Shown in pieces: positions 49,193-62,208 of a DNA stretch of 64,000 nt; positions within the stretch are counted from its first letter, which is position 1, and each line of letters starts with the position of its first letter. The DNA is from Planctomyces sp. (lineage in GTDB: Bacteria > Planctomycetota > Planctomycetia > Planctomycetales > Planctomycetaceae): positions 1-64,000 of the forward strand of contig JAEUIH010000012.1 of the NCBI GenBank assembly GCA_016795105.1, in the 5' to 3' direction. The notes under the pieces were generated by a model. That model saw only the letters and a list, made by a program, of their open reading frames with translations. It made no database searches and was not told where the DNA came from. A program made the position numbers and the translations under genes.

Positions 49193-50569
49193 TCAAAACA
49201 GTTCATGAATTTCCCGGTAGCCGAAGTCAACGAGAGGAAACGGTCGGCCGGCGGGTCCGGGAAGATGGGAATCCAGTTTGAGACCGAGACTGTGAAAGAT
49301 TGTGGCGATGGCATCACCAGGCATCACGGGTCGATCGGCCGGAACGCCACCCACAGGATCACTGGCGCCGATGACTCGACCTCCCTGAACACCTCCGCCC
49401 GCAAAGTAGATTGTGAAGCACTGGGGCCAGTGATCGCGGCCTCCTGCGGGGTTGACTTTGGGCGTTCTGCCAAATTCAGCCAGATTGCAGACCATGGTGG
49501 TATCCAGCATTCCTCGCTGAGCCAGATCCTGAATGAGAGCCGAGTATCCCTGATCGTACATCGGGGCCACAATGTCCCGCATACCTTCGATGGAAGTGAA
49601 CGGTTTCGAACCATGGATGTCCCAGGTGATTTCATCGAACACGGTCAGGAAGGTGTTAATCGTGACGAAGCGAACACCGGCTTCGATGAGTCTGCGCGAC
49701 AGGAGACAGCATTGACCAAACCGGTTCATGCCGTAACGTTCGCGAACGTCGATAGGTTCTTTTGAGAGATCAAATGCATCTCGTGCCTGCGTACTGGTCA
49801 TCAGTCGCCATGCGGCTTCGAAATTGCTGTCGAGCAATTGAGCGTTTTCTGTGGTTTCGAAATCACGAACAGTGCTGTCCACAAGATCCCGCAGTCGGCG
49901 ACGGCGCTGCATCCTCACTTCGCCGATCGTTTGCGGCGGAAGCATGTCGGGGACTTTGAAGTTTGGCTGAGACGGATCGGCCATCAGAGCAAAAGGGTCA
50001 TGGCCCTTTCCGAGGAAACCGCCAGCCTGACCGTTGGGAAGATTGCCACCACCGCGGCCCATGGTTTCGGGCAGAACAACAAATGGCGGCAGGTCGGAAC
50101 GGCGGCCTTTGAGGAAACTGAGAACGGCGCCGGCATGAGGGGAATCGACACCACCAGTAAATTGCCGCCCCGTCTGCATCATCTGCCAGCCAGCATCATG
50201 AACCGCAGCGCCTGTATGATGACAACTGCGGACGAGGGAGAAATGTTCGGCTATGTCGGCGTGACGTGGAAGGATCTCTGAAATCTGTATTTGAGGACTT
50301 CTGGTGCTGATGGGCCGAAACGGTCCGCGGACCTCAGCAGGCGCATCCGGCTTCATGTCAAAGGTGTCAAGCTGACTTGGAGCCCCCAGATTAAAAATCA
50401 TGATGCAGGACTTGTCTTCGCTGCCGGACTGGACCAGTCCCTTGTCTTTTGCATGCAGAAAGTTGCTGAGCGTCAGACCTGCCGCGCCGAGCGATCCGAC
50501 CTGAAGGAAGTCACGTCGAGTCGCCCCGTTACAGGTTTGTGCAGTGCCTTGACCAGTCAGGTTCAGCAT
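49193..50569 (-). CDS. DUF1501 family protein, not adjacent to a DUF1549 gene
   Basis: A 458-residue exported protein. The leader ATRRDFLQVGSLGAAGLTLS is a canonical twin-arginine signal. FNLGAPSQLDTFDMKPDAPA, EFGRTPKVNPAGGRDHWPQ and YFAGGGVQGGRVIGASD are family landmarks. GAGGAG and GAGGA precede the ATG. Unlike the copies at 4794 and 41295 it has no DUF1549/DUF1553 neighbour in this window; the gene before it in transcription order is the convergent-terminated YTV protein. It may be an orphan or part of a locus rearranged away from its partner. Confidence 0.9.
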   Translation of the reverse strand: MLNLTGQGTAQTCNGATRRDFLQVGSLGAAGLTLSNFLHAKDKGLVQSGSEDKSCIMIFNLGAPSQLDTFDMKPDAPAEVRGPFRPISTRSPQIQISEILPRHADIAEHFSLVRSCHHTGAAVHDAGWQMMQTGRQFTGGVDSPHAGAVLSFLKGRRSDLPPFVVLPETMGRGGGNLPNGQAGGFLGKGHDPFALMADPSQPNFKVPDMLPPQTIGEVRMQRRRRLRDLVDSTVRDFETTENAQLLDSNFEAAWRLMTSTQARDAFDLSKEPIDVRERYGMNRFGQCCLLSRRLIEAGVRFVTINTFLTVFDEITWDIHGSKPFTSIEGMRDIVAPMYDQGYSALIQDLAQRGMLDTTMVCNLAEFGRTPKVNPAGGRDHWPQCFTIYFAGGGVQGGRVIGASDPVGGVPADRPVMPGDAIATIFHSLGLKLDSHLPGPAGRPFPLVDFGYREIHELF

Positions 50570-50706
50570 TCCTCAGTCTCCTCGTGAGAATTCCGTTTTG
50601 GCAGGTGTCGAACAGAAAAAGGTCCGCCAGACGATCATTCATCCCTGGATTATGGAGATTTTTGGGTTCGCTGACAATTGAGAGTCCCCGCGAGGCCGGA
50701 AAACAG

Positions 50707-50740
50707 AAAAGCACCTCGAAGTGACTTCGAGGTGCTTTTT
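50707..50740 (-). terminator. Strong intrinsic terminator after the YTV-repeat gene
   Basis: A 16-bp perfect inverted repeat, AAAAGCACCTCGAAGT / ACTTCGAGGTGCTTTT, around a single base. It lies about 70 bases past the stop codon of the minus-strand YTV gene. On the minus strand the exit side is TTTTCTGTTTTCC. It would also work on + because TTTTT follows there. Confidence 0.9.
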
Positions 50741-50808
50741 GAGGATCAGAACGGCTGATTCAGTCCCGCCGGAGAATCAGCACGATTCAGATTCAGATCA
50801 GACTCAGA

Positions 50809-52305
50809 TTAGTGGCCACAACCACAAGCTGGAGCTGCTGAAGCACAGCCGCCGCATGCTGGAGCTGATGCACAGCCACCGCAAGCTGGAGCTGGTGCTG
50901 AAGCACAACCGCCACAAGCTGGCTTGTAAACCTGCTGTGAAACGACCTGCTCAACCATCTTGCAAACCTGAACTTCAACTTCCTTCTGTTCCTGCTTGCA
51001 GACAGTGACGTGGTAGGTGTAAGGCTGCTCTTCAGAAACCTGCTTTGCAACCTTCACGGTGCAGGTACGAACTTCGTCCTTGCAGCTCGTGACATGGTAT
51101 GTGTAAGCCTGCTCTTCAGAAACCTGCTTTGCAACCTTTACGGTGCAGGTGCGAACTTCCGGCTTGCAGACAGTCACGTTGTACGTGTAAGCCTGCTGCT
51201 CAGTCACGTGCTTGCAAACCTTGACTGTTCGGGTACGAACTTCTGGCTTGCAGACGGTGACGTTGTAGGTGTAAGGCTGAGCTTCTGTAACCTGCTTGCA
51301 GACCTTAACGGTTCGCTGACGAGCTTCCGGCTTGCAGACGGTAACGTTGTACTTGTACTCTTCCTGAGCAGACTGAGTTTCGTAGCAGGTGTATTCAACT
51401 TCCTTCTGAACGACGTTTGGTACCCAGACCTTGCAGGTCTGAGTGCAGCCACCGCAGCTGGAAGCAACAGCACCGCAGGCGCTTGCAACGCCGCAGCCAC
51501 CGCATGCACTTGCACATGCTGAAACACAACCACCGCATGAGTGAGCTGACTGGCAGCCACCACATGAAGATGTTGCACAGCCACCGCAAGCTGACTCAAC
51601 AGCTCGCTCTTCCCAATGACCCTGATCTTCGCAAACGGTTCGAGTCTTTGTGACTGGGACTCGGTGACAAACAGTGCGAGTTCCGGTTCGCTCTTCTGTG
51701 TGAGGAACCATCACAGTGTAATCCTGTGTCTGATCTTCCCAGACAGTCTTGCAAACGTTACGAACGCCTTCCTTGGTTTCCGTGTGGGGAACCATCACAG
51801 TGTATTCCTGTGTCTGATCTTCCCAAACAGTCTTGCAAACGTCGCGAACGCCTTCCTTGGTTTCTGTGTGAGGAACCATGACAGTGTATTCCTTGGTCTG
51901 GTCTTCCCAAACGGTCTTGCAAACCGTTCGAGTGCCCTGACGCTCTTCCGTCACAGGAACCTTCACTGTGTATTCTTTGGTCTGATCTTCCCAAACAGTC
52001 TTGCAAACCGTTCGAGTGCCCTGACGCTCTTCAGTGACAGGAACATTGACAGTCACCATTCGCTTTTCGGTGACGTAGGTTGGGACGAGAACGGTTCGTT
52101 CTACAGTTTCCCATGTACCACAGGCAGCGGTAGTTCCGCAAGATCCTGCTGTACCACACCCTGAATCGCATGAGCTGGCACCGCATGGGCTGCAGCTGGA
52201 TGCACATGGTGCAGAACAACAAGAACTTACCTTGCTGCCCCAGCAGCCGGCTTGGGCAGATACCGTCATTGCGACGGCGGCTGCCAGTGACAAAAACAAA
52301 CGCAT
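50809..52305 (-). CDS. YTV-repeat, cysteine-rich planctomycete envelope protein
   Basis: Secreted structural protein of the YTV family described from Rhodopirellula, associated with the proteinaceous planctomycete cell wall. From ATG 52305 (GGAGGAG nine bases upstream) it has 498 residues; the longer frame to 52368 is leader. The signal peptide ends VSAQA. After a Cys/Gly/Ser-rich segment come about four units of 28 residues (YTVMVPHTETKEGVRDVC and variants with VWEDQT). A second CGGC-rich linker leads to five further 28-residue units beginning Y-x-YNVTVCKPE, and a Cys-rich tail ends ACGCGH. Regular Cys pairs suggest disulphide cross-linking into a wall polymer. Strong terminator downstream, no operon partner. 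Confidence 0.92.
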   Translation of the reverse strand: MRLFLSLAAAVAMTVSAQAGCWGSKVSSCCSAPCASSCSPCGASSCDSGCGTAGSCGTTAACGTWETVERTVLVPTYVTEKRMVTVNVPVTEERQGTRTVCKTVWEDQTKEYTVKVPVTEERQGTRTVCKTVWEDQTKEYTVMVPHTETKEGVRDVCKTVWEDQTQEYTVMVPHTETKEGVRNVCKTVWEDQTQDYTVMVPHTEERTGTRTVCHRVPVTKTRTVCEDQGHWEERAVESACGGCATSSCGGCQSAHSCGGCVSACASACGGCGVASACGAVASSCGGCTQTCKVWVPNVVQKEVEYTCYETQSAQEEYKYNVTVCKPEARQRTVKVCKQVTEAQPYTYNVTVCKPEVRTRTVKVCKHVTEQQAYTYNVTVCKPEVRTCTVKVAKQVSEEQAYTYHVTSCKDEVRTCTVKVAKQVSEEQPYTYHVTVCKQEQKEVEVQVCKMVEQVVSQQVYKPACGGCASAPAPACGGCASAPACGGCASAAPACGCGH

Positions 52306-52832
52306 GAGTAACAACTCCTCCAAAGTCTTCCAGGGCCAAACAAAAACACGAAGATCCAAGCCCGACACGCCTCAGGCTATTCCTTGAGAATCATCCGACA
52401 AGCCCCCCAGGTCAAACGCCATCAGTGTATTACACGCATTTAACCCAAACAACCTATTATGCGCACGCTGCGTGGCTATTCGTCCATTTTCAAAAACAAA
52501 TCATGGATAAAATGGATGCTCTCAGCAGACGTTGCTTTTTGTAAACACTGGCGCAAATACGTTGATTGGGGGAAAATTTCCGATTACGCATAGCATGAAT
52601 GCAGATGCACAGCAAAAAAAGGATTCGATGGGGGTATACCCGCTTTTTCCTAAAAATATCGTTCCGGTTTTCCGATACGCGGGCGGACGTTTGCCGAAGG
52701 TACAAAGGCCTCCCGGCAAGTTGCCTGAAATCCATCCACAGCTCCGTCCGCGGTTTGTGGATTCACCCGTGTTTCTGTACACTCTGGCGGTTTGCGACGC
52801 CGGTGTTTCAGCGTTTCAGAGGTTCCATCCCA
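52306..52832. other. Divergent leader between YTV gene and lipid locus
   Basis: A 527-bp region that must hold the YTV promoter on the minus strand and the promoter of the dehydratase gene on +. It is locally AT-rich between 52430 and 52640. The frame upstream of the dehydratase start is open to 52599, but its translation is Arg/Cys-rich and unlike the family. No clear hairpin or operator was found. Confidence 0.4.
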
Positions 52833-53309
52833 ATGAAGTTTTGCCTTGTTGATCGAATTGTCGAGCTTGTTCCTGGAACCAGCATCCGAACTCTCAAAAA
52901 TGTGTCTTTGGCCGAAGAGTATCTCCAGGACCATTTTCCCGGGTTTTCGGTACTGCCAGGGGTGATGATGGTGGAAGCCATGGTTCAGTCCTGCGCGTGG
53001 CTGACTCGGGTCACCGACGATTTTCAGCATAGCGTGATATTGTTGAAGCAGGCTCGAGCCGTGAAGTTCAACAGTTTTCTGAAGCCCGGACAGACACTCG
53101 ATGTAACCGCCACACTGAAAAAGCAGAACGGCGATGAAGTTGAGTTTCAGGCCGCAGGTACGGTGAATGGTGAGTCAGCTGTCAGTGCCAAACTGACACT
53201 TTCGAGAACTAATCTGGCATCCGTGAATCCGGGACTGGTTGAGAACGACCGTCGAGTGATTGCATCGATGCGGGAGCTTTATCATCAAATTTGCTGCCTG
53301 AATCCATGA
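52833..53309 (+). CDS. FabZ/FabA-like 3-hydroxyacyl-ACP dehydratase (first copy)
   Basis: Predicted hot-dog-fold dehydratase that removes water from 3-hydroxyacyl-ACP, 158 residues from ATG 52833, with AGAGG ten bases upstream. DHFPGFSVLPGVMMVEAM carries the catalytic His34 and Glu48 at canonical spacing. The PGV following is intact. It opens a + strand cluster with FabG, an ACP, a second dehydratase and FabF. The second dehydratase shares KNVSLAEE and DHFPGF at the same positions, so they are paralogues. Confidence 0.9.
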   Translation: MKFCLVDRIVELVPGTSIRTLKNVSLAEEYLQDHFPGFSVLPGVMMVEAMVQSCAWLTRVTDDFQHSVILLKQARAVKFNSFLKPGQTLDVTATLKKQNGDEVEFQAAGTVNGESAVSAKLTLSRTNLASVNPGLVENDRRVIASMRELYHQICCLNP

Positions 53310-53415
53310 AGCAGTGCCGGGACAAATTCAGGTTTGCAGGGCATCGAGGATATTCGATCAGCAGTCAGTGTTTACGCATATTTTCAGTAATTTCAGGTTC
53401 AGAACGGGGAATTTC

Positions 53416-54171
53416 ATGACAGTTCAGGGGCGAATCGCGCTGGTGACTGGTGGCAGTCGGGGCATTGGGCGAGCGATTGTGGAGACATTGGCAGCAAACG
53501 GTGCAAAAGTCGCCTTTGTTTATAATTCCAACTCAGCAGCAGCAGAAGCCGTGGTCGCGGAACTTCAAGCGAAGGGCCAGGAAGTCTGGGCAATTCAGGC
53601 GGATGTACGATCGAAAACAGCAGCGGACGAAGTGGTCGCCGCAGTCGTCGAGAAGTGGGGCAAACTGGAAATTCTGGTGAACAATGCTGGAATTATTCGC
53701 GACGGGCTCCTCGCCACGATGGATGCTCAGCAATGGCAGGACGTCATCGACACGAACCTGACGAGCGTGTTCAATTTCTGTCAGGCTGTTTCCCGTCAGA
53801 TGATGTCTCAGCGATACGGCCGCATTATTAATATGTCGAGTGTTGCAGCGGATGTGTCAAATCCGGGACAAGCCAACTACGCGGCATCGAAAGGTGGAGT
53901 GGAAGGATTTACGCGTTGCATCGCCACCGAACTTGCTCGCCGAAATATCACTGCCAACGCGGTTGCGCCTGGATTTATTGAGACCGACATGACGGAAGCG
54001 GTCGTCAATGCTGCTGGAGCTGAGATCAAGAAAAAGATTCCGGTCCGGAGACTGGGCCTGCCGTCCGATATTTCCAATGCGGTGCTGTTCTTTGCAGCAG
54101 ATGAATCTTCCTATGTTACAGGACAGATTCTGAAAGTTGACGGCGGATTGACACTGGGTGGATTGGGCTAA
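53416..54171 (+). CDS. fabG: FabG-like 3-oxoacyl-ACP reductase
   Basis: NADPH-dependent short-chain dehydrogenase that reduces 3-oxoacyl-ACP, 251 residues from ATG 53416, with GGGGA six bases upstream. The cofactor motif is TGGSRGIGRA, NNAG is present, and the catalytic residues are Ser142, Tyr155 and Lys159 (YAASK). PGFIETDMT and the C-terminal GQILKVDGG are FabG-type. It lies 106 bases after the first dehydratase. Given its neighbours it is more likely a lipid-locus reductase than a general alcohol dehydrogenase. Confidence 0.92.
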   Translation: MTVQGRIALVTGGSRGIGRAIVETLAANGAKVAFVYNSNSAAAEAVVAELQAKGQEVWAIQADVRSKTAADEVVAAVVEKWGKLEILVNNAGIIRDGLLATMDAQQWQDVIDTNLTSVFNFCQAVSRQMMSQRYGRIINMSSVAADVSNPGQANYAASKGGVEGFTRCIATELARRNITANAVAPGFIETDMTEAVVNAAGAEIKKKIPVRRLGLPSDISNAVLFFAADESSYVTGQILKVDGGLTLGGLG

Positions 54172-54480
54172 TCGGACGGCGCAACGCCTGCGTTCTCAGG
54201 TTTAAGACCGAAAAACGTGGGAAGAAAGGCAATTCCAGAGGACTCACGGTTCGATTTCCTCATTTTTTGGGGAGTCGACCGGGAAGCCGATAGAGTGCTG
54301 GACGTTTCCCGCCGGTTTCATCAGAATATTGCTTGTCAGCCATCCGTGAGGAACTGGGTCCGAGCGGTGTGGCAAAACATGGGTTGCTGGTTCAGGCCTG
54401 GTCGCCTGTCTGAAACAGCGAGCTGAAATCTGGCGACTGCTGGTCCGGTGCTTCTGCAGTGGATCTGGGAGAAATTGTGA
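54172..54480. other. Gap inside the lipid locus, no gene assigned
   Basis: A 309-bp gap separates FabG from the carrier protein. One short + frame (54217-54426) has no family resemblance. I see no hairpin or promoter that I would defend, although the gap is unusually long for a cotranscribed locus. Confidence 0.35.
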
Positions 54481-54867
54481 ATGCCTTCATCTGAAGAGAT
54501 TTTTCAAAAGGTCCAGGGAACTCTGTTTGATGCGCTGGGAGTTGACGAAGACGAAGTAACTCCAACTGCGACACTGATTGGTGACCTTGGTGCGGAATCG
54601 ATTGACTTTCTGGACATCGTTTTCCGGCTCGAAAAGAACTTTGACATCAAGATTCCTCGCGGAGAGCTGTTCCCTGAGAACATCGCCTCCTCTGATTCGG
54701 GATTCGTCGTTGATGGCAAAGTCACGCCAGAAGGCATTGCTCAGCTGCGAGAAAAAATGCCGCATGCCGACATTGATTCATTCGCAAAAGACCCACAGGT
54801 CAGTCGAATTCAGGATTTGTTCACGGTCGATATGATCTGTAAATTCATCAGTGCACGAGTACGCTGA
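54481..54867 (+). CDS. Acyl carrier protein, unusually long
   Basis: Carrier that holds acyl chains on a phosphopantetheine arm. The attachment Ser40 lies in LGAESIDFLDIVFRLEK, where the family's DSL is ESI. The helical core (VDEDEVTPTATLIGDLGAES, NFDIKIPRGELFPEN) is clear. At 128 residues it exceeds the usual ~78; the extra ~45 residues after the core include SDSGFVVDGKVTPEGIAQLR, then a helical end. GGGAG lies upstream of the ATG. It lies between the FabG and second-dehydratase genes. It may be specialised rather than the housekeeping AcpP. Confidence 0.88.
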   Translation: MPSSEEIFQKVQGTLFDALGVDEDEVTPTATLIGDLGAESIDFLDIVFRLEKNFDIKIPRGELFPENIASSDSGFVVDGKVTPEGIAQLREKMPHADIDSFAKDPQVSRIQDLFTVDMICKFISARVR

Positions 54868-54917
54868 TCGACTGGATGTTCTGCAGCGACCGTTGTGTGT
54901 TCTGCTGCAATCTGATG

Positions 54918-54950
54918 CATCTCCGCGGGCTTTTTCGGTCCGCGGAGATG
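54918..54950 (+). repeat. Hairpin between the carrier-protein and second dehydratase genes
   Basis: An 11-bp perfect stem CATCTCCGCGG / CCGCGGAGATG with an 11-nt loop that contains TTTTT. The T tract is in the loop, not after the stem, and the sequence after is ATTTCATA. It lies 50 bases past the ACP stop and 68 bases before the next start, so it may be an attenuator, an RNA stability element or a weak terminator. Confidence 0.6.
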
Positions 54951-55017
54951 ATTTCATATAGGGTACTCGGCAGACCACCTTTTCCCATTTCTGCTCCTGG
55001 ACATTGGGTCTCTTGCC

Positions 55018-55521
55018 ATGCGCTGGTACTGGGTTGACAAGTTCATTGAATTCGAAAGTGGTCACCGAGCCCGTTCCGTAAAGAACGTTTCGCTGGCTGA
55101 AGAACACCTGCACGATCATTTTCCCGGGTTCCCTGTGATGCCCGCGTCGCTGATGATCGAAGGGATGGCTCAGACAGGTGGAATTCTGCTGGGCGAAAAA
55201 TACGAGTTTCAGTACAACGTGATTCTCGCCAAAGTCCCCAAAGTGACGTTTCACAGCTGGGCCTGTCCGGGAGATCAGCTGATCTATACGGCATTGCTGG
55301 AAAATGCCGGCAAGGAAGGTGGCAGCGTCAGCGTCACTGCCACCGTCGGTGATCGACTCGTCGCTGAAGCGGAAATTGTCTTCGCACATTTGACCTCTGA
55401 AGACCCTCAGCTCAGTCGAATTGATCAGAAGAATTTCGTGTTTCGTATGAACCTGCTCGATATTCTGACAGTTGGTAAAGCAGGCTCCGGTGCTGCCGAT
55501 TCAGATGCGGGAAGCAACTGA
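55018..55521 (+). CDS. FabZ/FabA-like 3-hydroxyacyl-ACP dehydratase (second copy)
   Basis: Hot-dog-fold dehydratase of 167 residues. DHFPGFPVMPASLMIEGM carries His34 and Glu48 at the same positions as the copy at 52833, but the usual PGV is PAS. That change sits beside the active-site tunnel and could alter chain-length or double-bond preference. KVPKVTFHSWACPGDQL is the second conserved strand. The C-terminus after 140 is extended. Shine-Dalgarno is weak (GGGTCTC). It lies 150 bases after the carrier protein and 74 before FabF. Confidence 0.88.
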   Translation: MRWYWVDKFIEFESGHRARSVKNVSLAEEHLHDHFPGFPVMPASLMIEGMAQTGGILLGEKYEFQYNVILAKVPKVTFHSWACPGDQLIYTALLENAGKEGGSVSVTATVGDRLVAEAEIVFAHLTSEDPQLSRIDQKNFVFRMNLLDILTVGKAGSGAADSDAGSN

Positions 55522-55595
55522 ATTTACGCAGTTGATGAGTTCAGATCGATAATTCGGTGGATACCGGGGTGAGAAGAACTGTTTGGAGTGTTTTC

Positions 55596-56885
55596 ATGAG
55601 ACGGCGGGTTGTTGTAACGGGGATTGGTTGTATTACACCAATCGGAAATGACGTCAATTCCATGTGGGCAGCGTTGCAGGAAGGCCGCAACGGAGTGGGG
55701 TTAATCACTCATTTTGATGCATCACGTTTCCCCACAAAATTTGCAGCCGAAGTGCGTGGATTTGAATTTGATTCGCTGGTCGATGATCCCGCCCGATTTA
55801 CAGACGCCGGGCGAAATATTCGGTTTGCGATTGGTGCAGCGAAACAGGCGGTGTCGGACTCCGGTATTCAGGACAGCAGGGGACTCAATCCGGCACGATT
55901 CGGCGTCTACCTGGGTGCAGGCGAAGGACAGCAGGACTTTCAACAGTTCATGACTCTGGTTGCCAACTCTCAGCGGGACGGATCGAGCGTCGATCTGGAA
56001 CAATTCACTCGCGAATTCCTGATTTCAATGAATCCTCGCTTTGAGCTGGAACTGGAACCGAACATGCCAGCCGCTCATTTGTCGAGTCTTTTTAATGCAC
56101 AGGGACCAAATCTCAACTGTCTGACAGCCTGTGCAGCATCCAGTCAGGCGATTGGCGAAGCGGCCGAGATCATTCGTAGAAATGACGCGGACGTGATGTT
56201 GTCCGGCGGTGCGCACAGCATGATCCATCCATTCGGAGTCACTGGATTTAACCTCTTAACCGCACTCTCAGAACGCAACGATTCTCCAAAAACGGCCTCT
56301 CGACCGTTTGACCTGAATCGCGACGGTTTTGTCCTGGGAGAAGGCGCTGGAATGCTGATCCTCGAAGAACTTGAGCACGCGAAGGCTCGGGGTGCAAAAA
56401 TCTATGGAGAAATCCGCGGATACGGGTCCACGGCTGATGCCTACCGGATAACCGACATTCACCCTGAGGGACGTGGCGCCATTAGCTGCATTAAGATGGC
56501 TCTGGAAGATGCAGCGATTAATGCGGAAGAAATCGGTTATGTCAATGCGCACGGGACCAGCACAAAGGTGAATGACCAGGTTGAAACGATGGCGATTAAG
56601 GGAGGGCTGGGACAGCATGCCTGGAAGACTCCTGTTTCGAGCATCAAAAGCATGATGGGGCATCTGATTGCAGCGGCCGGAAGTGTTGAAGCGATTACCT
56701 GCCTGCTGGCAATTCGAGATGGGGTACTTCCTCCAACAATTAACTACGAAACACCCGATCCTGAGTGTGATCTGGACTATATTCCAAATGTCGCCCGTCA
56801 GTCAAAAATCCGGGCGGCTTTGTCCAACAGCTTTGGATTTGGCGGTCAGAACGTGTCACTGATTGTGTCCGAATTTAAGGGTTAA
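55596..56885 (+). CDS. fabF: FabF-like 3-oxoacyl-ACP synthase (ketosynthase II)
   Basis: Condensing enzyme that extends acyl-ACP with malonyl-ACP, 429 residues from ATG 55596; TGGAG seven bases upstream. The frame is open to 55557 but the RRRVVVTGIGCITPIG N-terminus sets the start. The catalytic triad is Cys179 (NCLTACAASS), His319 (VNAHGTST) and His356 (SMMGHLIAAAGS). SNSFGFGGQN closes the thiolase fold. It completes a set of elongation, reduction and dehydration enzymes around a local carrier protein. No enoyl reductase, FabD or FabH is in the window. Confidence 0.94.
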   Translation: MRRRVVVTGIGCITPIGNDVNSMWAALQEGRNGVGLITHFDASRFPTKFAAEVRGFEFDSLVDDPARFTDAGRNIRFAIGAAKQAVSDSGIQDSRGLNPARFGVYLGAGEGQQDFQQFMTLVANSQRDGSSVDLEQFTREFLISMNPRFELELEPNMPAAHLSSLFNAQGPNLNCLTACAASSQAIGEAAEIIRRNDADVMLSGGAHSMIHPFGVTGFNLLTALSERNDSPKTASRPFDLNRDGFVLGEGAGMLILEELEHAKARGAKIYGEIRGYGSTADAYRITDIHPEGRGAISCIKMALEDAAINAEEIGYVNAHGTSTKVNDQVETMAIKGGLGQHAWKTPVSSIKSMMGHLIAAAGSVEAITCLLAIRDGVLPPTINYETPDPECDLDYIPNVARQSKIRAALSNSFGFGGQNVSLIVSEFKG

Positions 56886-56922
56886 TCGTCACTCGTCGCC
56901 GTCAGGTTGCAGGAGTCGGCAG

Positions 56923-57966
56923 GTGGTCTTCGTCTGGATCATTACAGGACTTGTACTGTTCTTCTTCGTAGCGGACTACGCGCTGCGAAGTTATGCGAAG
57001 TACAAGATTGCCGACCTGTTTGAGAACGTGCCTCCTTTCAACGTTGTGGCTGAAGCCGAAATTCCCGAATGTCGGCCGCTGACAATCACCACATCGGACG
57101 GACTGCGACTTTCGGGCGGCCTGCATTTGCCTGAACGCGACCATCCCCTGGGCCTGGTGATCTTTTTCCCTGAACTCAGCGGTAACCACCTGATGGCACG
57201 TCGCTATTGCGATGCGCTCTTAACCGCTGGTTACGCAATTCTGGGATTTGACTTTCGAAATCAGGGACGAAGCGAGCACCAGGCCGGTTATCAACCGATT
57301 CACTGGGTAACTGAATTTGAAATGCGCGATGTCGCCGCGGTCCTGGAATATATCGAAGCAGACTCGGACCTCGACAGCCTTCCGTTGATTGCGTTTGGCG
57401 TCAGCCGGGGAGGTGTGGCCGCCATTTTGTCCGGATGCCGTTATCCTCGAATTCAGGCTGTCATCGCGGATAGTTCCTTTGGAACAATGTCGATGGCGTT
57501 GAATTTTGTTGATCGGTTTGTGCGATACGTGATCCCAGGATGGCTCTACGAACTTCTTCCGGACTGGCACATTCGCCTTGCACTTCGTCAGGGAATCGCC
57601 ATTAGCCAGCACCGAAGAAACTGCACCTATCAGCATATTGAAGATGAATCTGCCGGGATTTCTCAGACGCCAGTTCTGTTGATCTCCGGAAAACGCGATT
57701 CATATGTGACTTCTCATGTCGCCCAGGATCTTCAGGCCGTGATTGGCCCAAATGCTCAACTGTGGATGGTTGATCACGCTAAGCACAATATGGCGAGAGC
57801 AACCGCGACGGCTGAATACGACCGTCGAATCGTGTCGCACTGTGCACAGGCTCTGGGAGTGCCCGAACCTCCAGCAGCTGGAAAGATCGCTCCCCCGGCT
57901 CCTGAATCATCCTCGAATTCTCAGCATGCAGCGAAAACCGAGATTGCAGCAAACTCGGTCCACTGA
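56923..57966 (+). CDS. Membrane-anchored alpha/beta hydrolase
   Basis: A 347-residue hydrolase with an N-terminal signal-anchor (VVFVWIITGLVLFFFVADYA). GTG 56923 is chosen because AGGAG at 56911-56915 has an ideal 7-base spacer; a GTG at 56863 would overlap fabF but lacks one. The nucleophile lies in FGVSRGGVA, an oxyanion region in FFPELSGNH, and the catalytic His is probably in VDHAKHNM; an Asp in SGKRDSYV completes the set. The C-terminus is Pro/Ala/Ser-rich and disordered. It follows fabF by 37 bases and may act on a lipid or an acylated product of the locus. Confidence 0.82.
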   Translation: MVFVWIITGLVLFFFVADYALRSYAKYKIADLFENVPPFNVVAEAEIPECRPLTITTSDGLRLSGGLHLPERDHPLGLVIFFPELSGNHLMARRYCDALLTAGYAILGFDFRNQGRSEHQAGYQPIHWVTEFEMRDVAAVLEYIEADSDLDSLPLIAFGVSRGGVAAILSGCRYPRIQAVIADSSFGTMSMALNFVDRFVRYVIPGWLYELLPDWHIRLALRQGIAISQHRRNCTYQHIEDESAGISQTPVLLISGKRDSYVTSHVAQDLQAVIGPNAQLWMVDHAKHNMARATATAEYDRRIVSHCAQALGVPEPPAAGKIAPPAPESSSNSQHAAKTEIAANSVH

Positions 57967-58116
57967 ATTCCAGCGACACTGCTGATCGATTCCGGCCAAA
58001 CGCCTGAGGGCGTCTCCGCTCAGATGCGGCAATCGTGTTCAATTTCACTTTGTCTGCTATTCTGCGTTCAGTCACTGGTTTCTGAACTGTCACTGACTGG
58101 ACGAAGGAGACGAACA

Positions 58117-62191
<4,075 letters not shown>

Positions 62192-62208
<17 letters not shown>

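Noticed and set aside
54217-54426. 69-codon + frame between fabG and the carrier-protein gene
   Set aside because: No recognised family, Arg/Trp-rich translation, and no Shine-Dalgarno.
56863-56922. GTG start of the membrane hydrolase overlapping fabF
   Set aside because: AGGAG with a 7-base spacer fits GTG 56923 far better, and that start places the hydrophobic anchor at the N-terminus.
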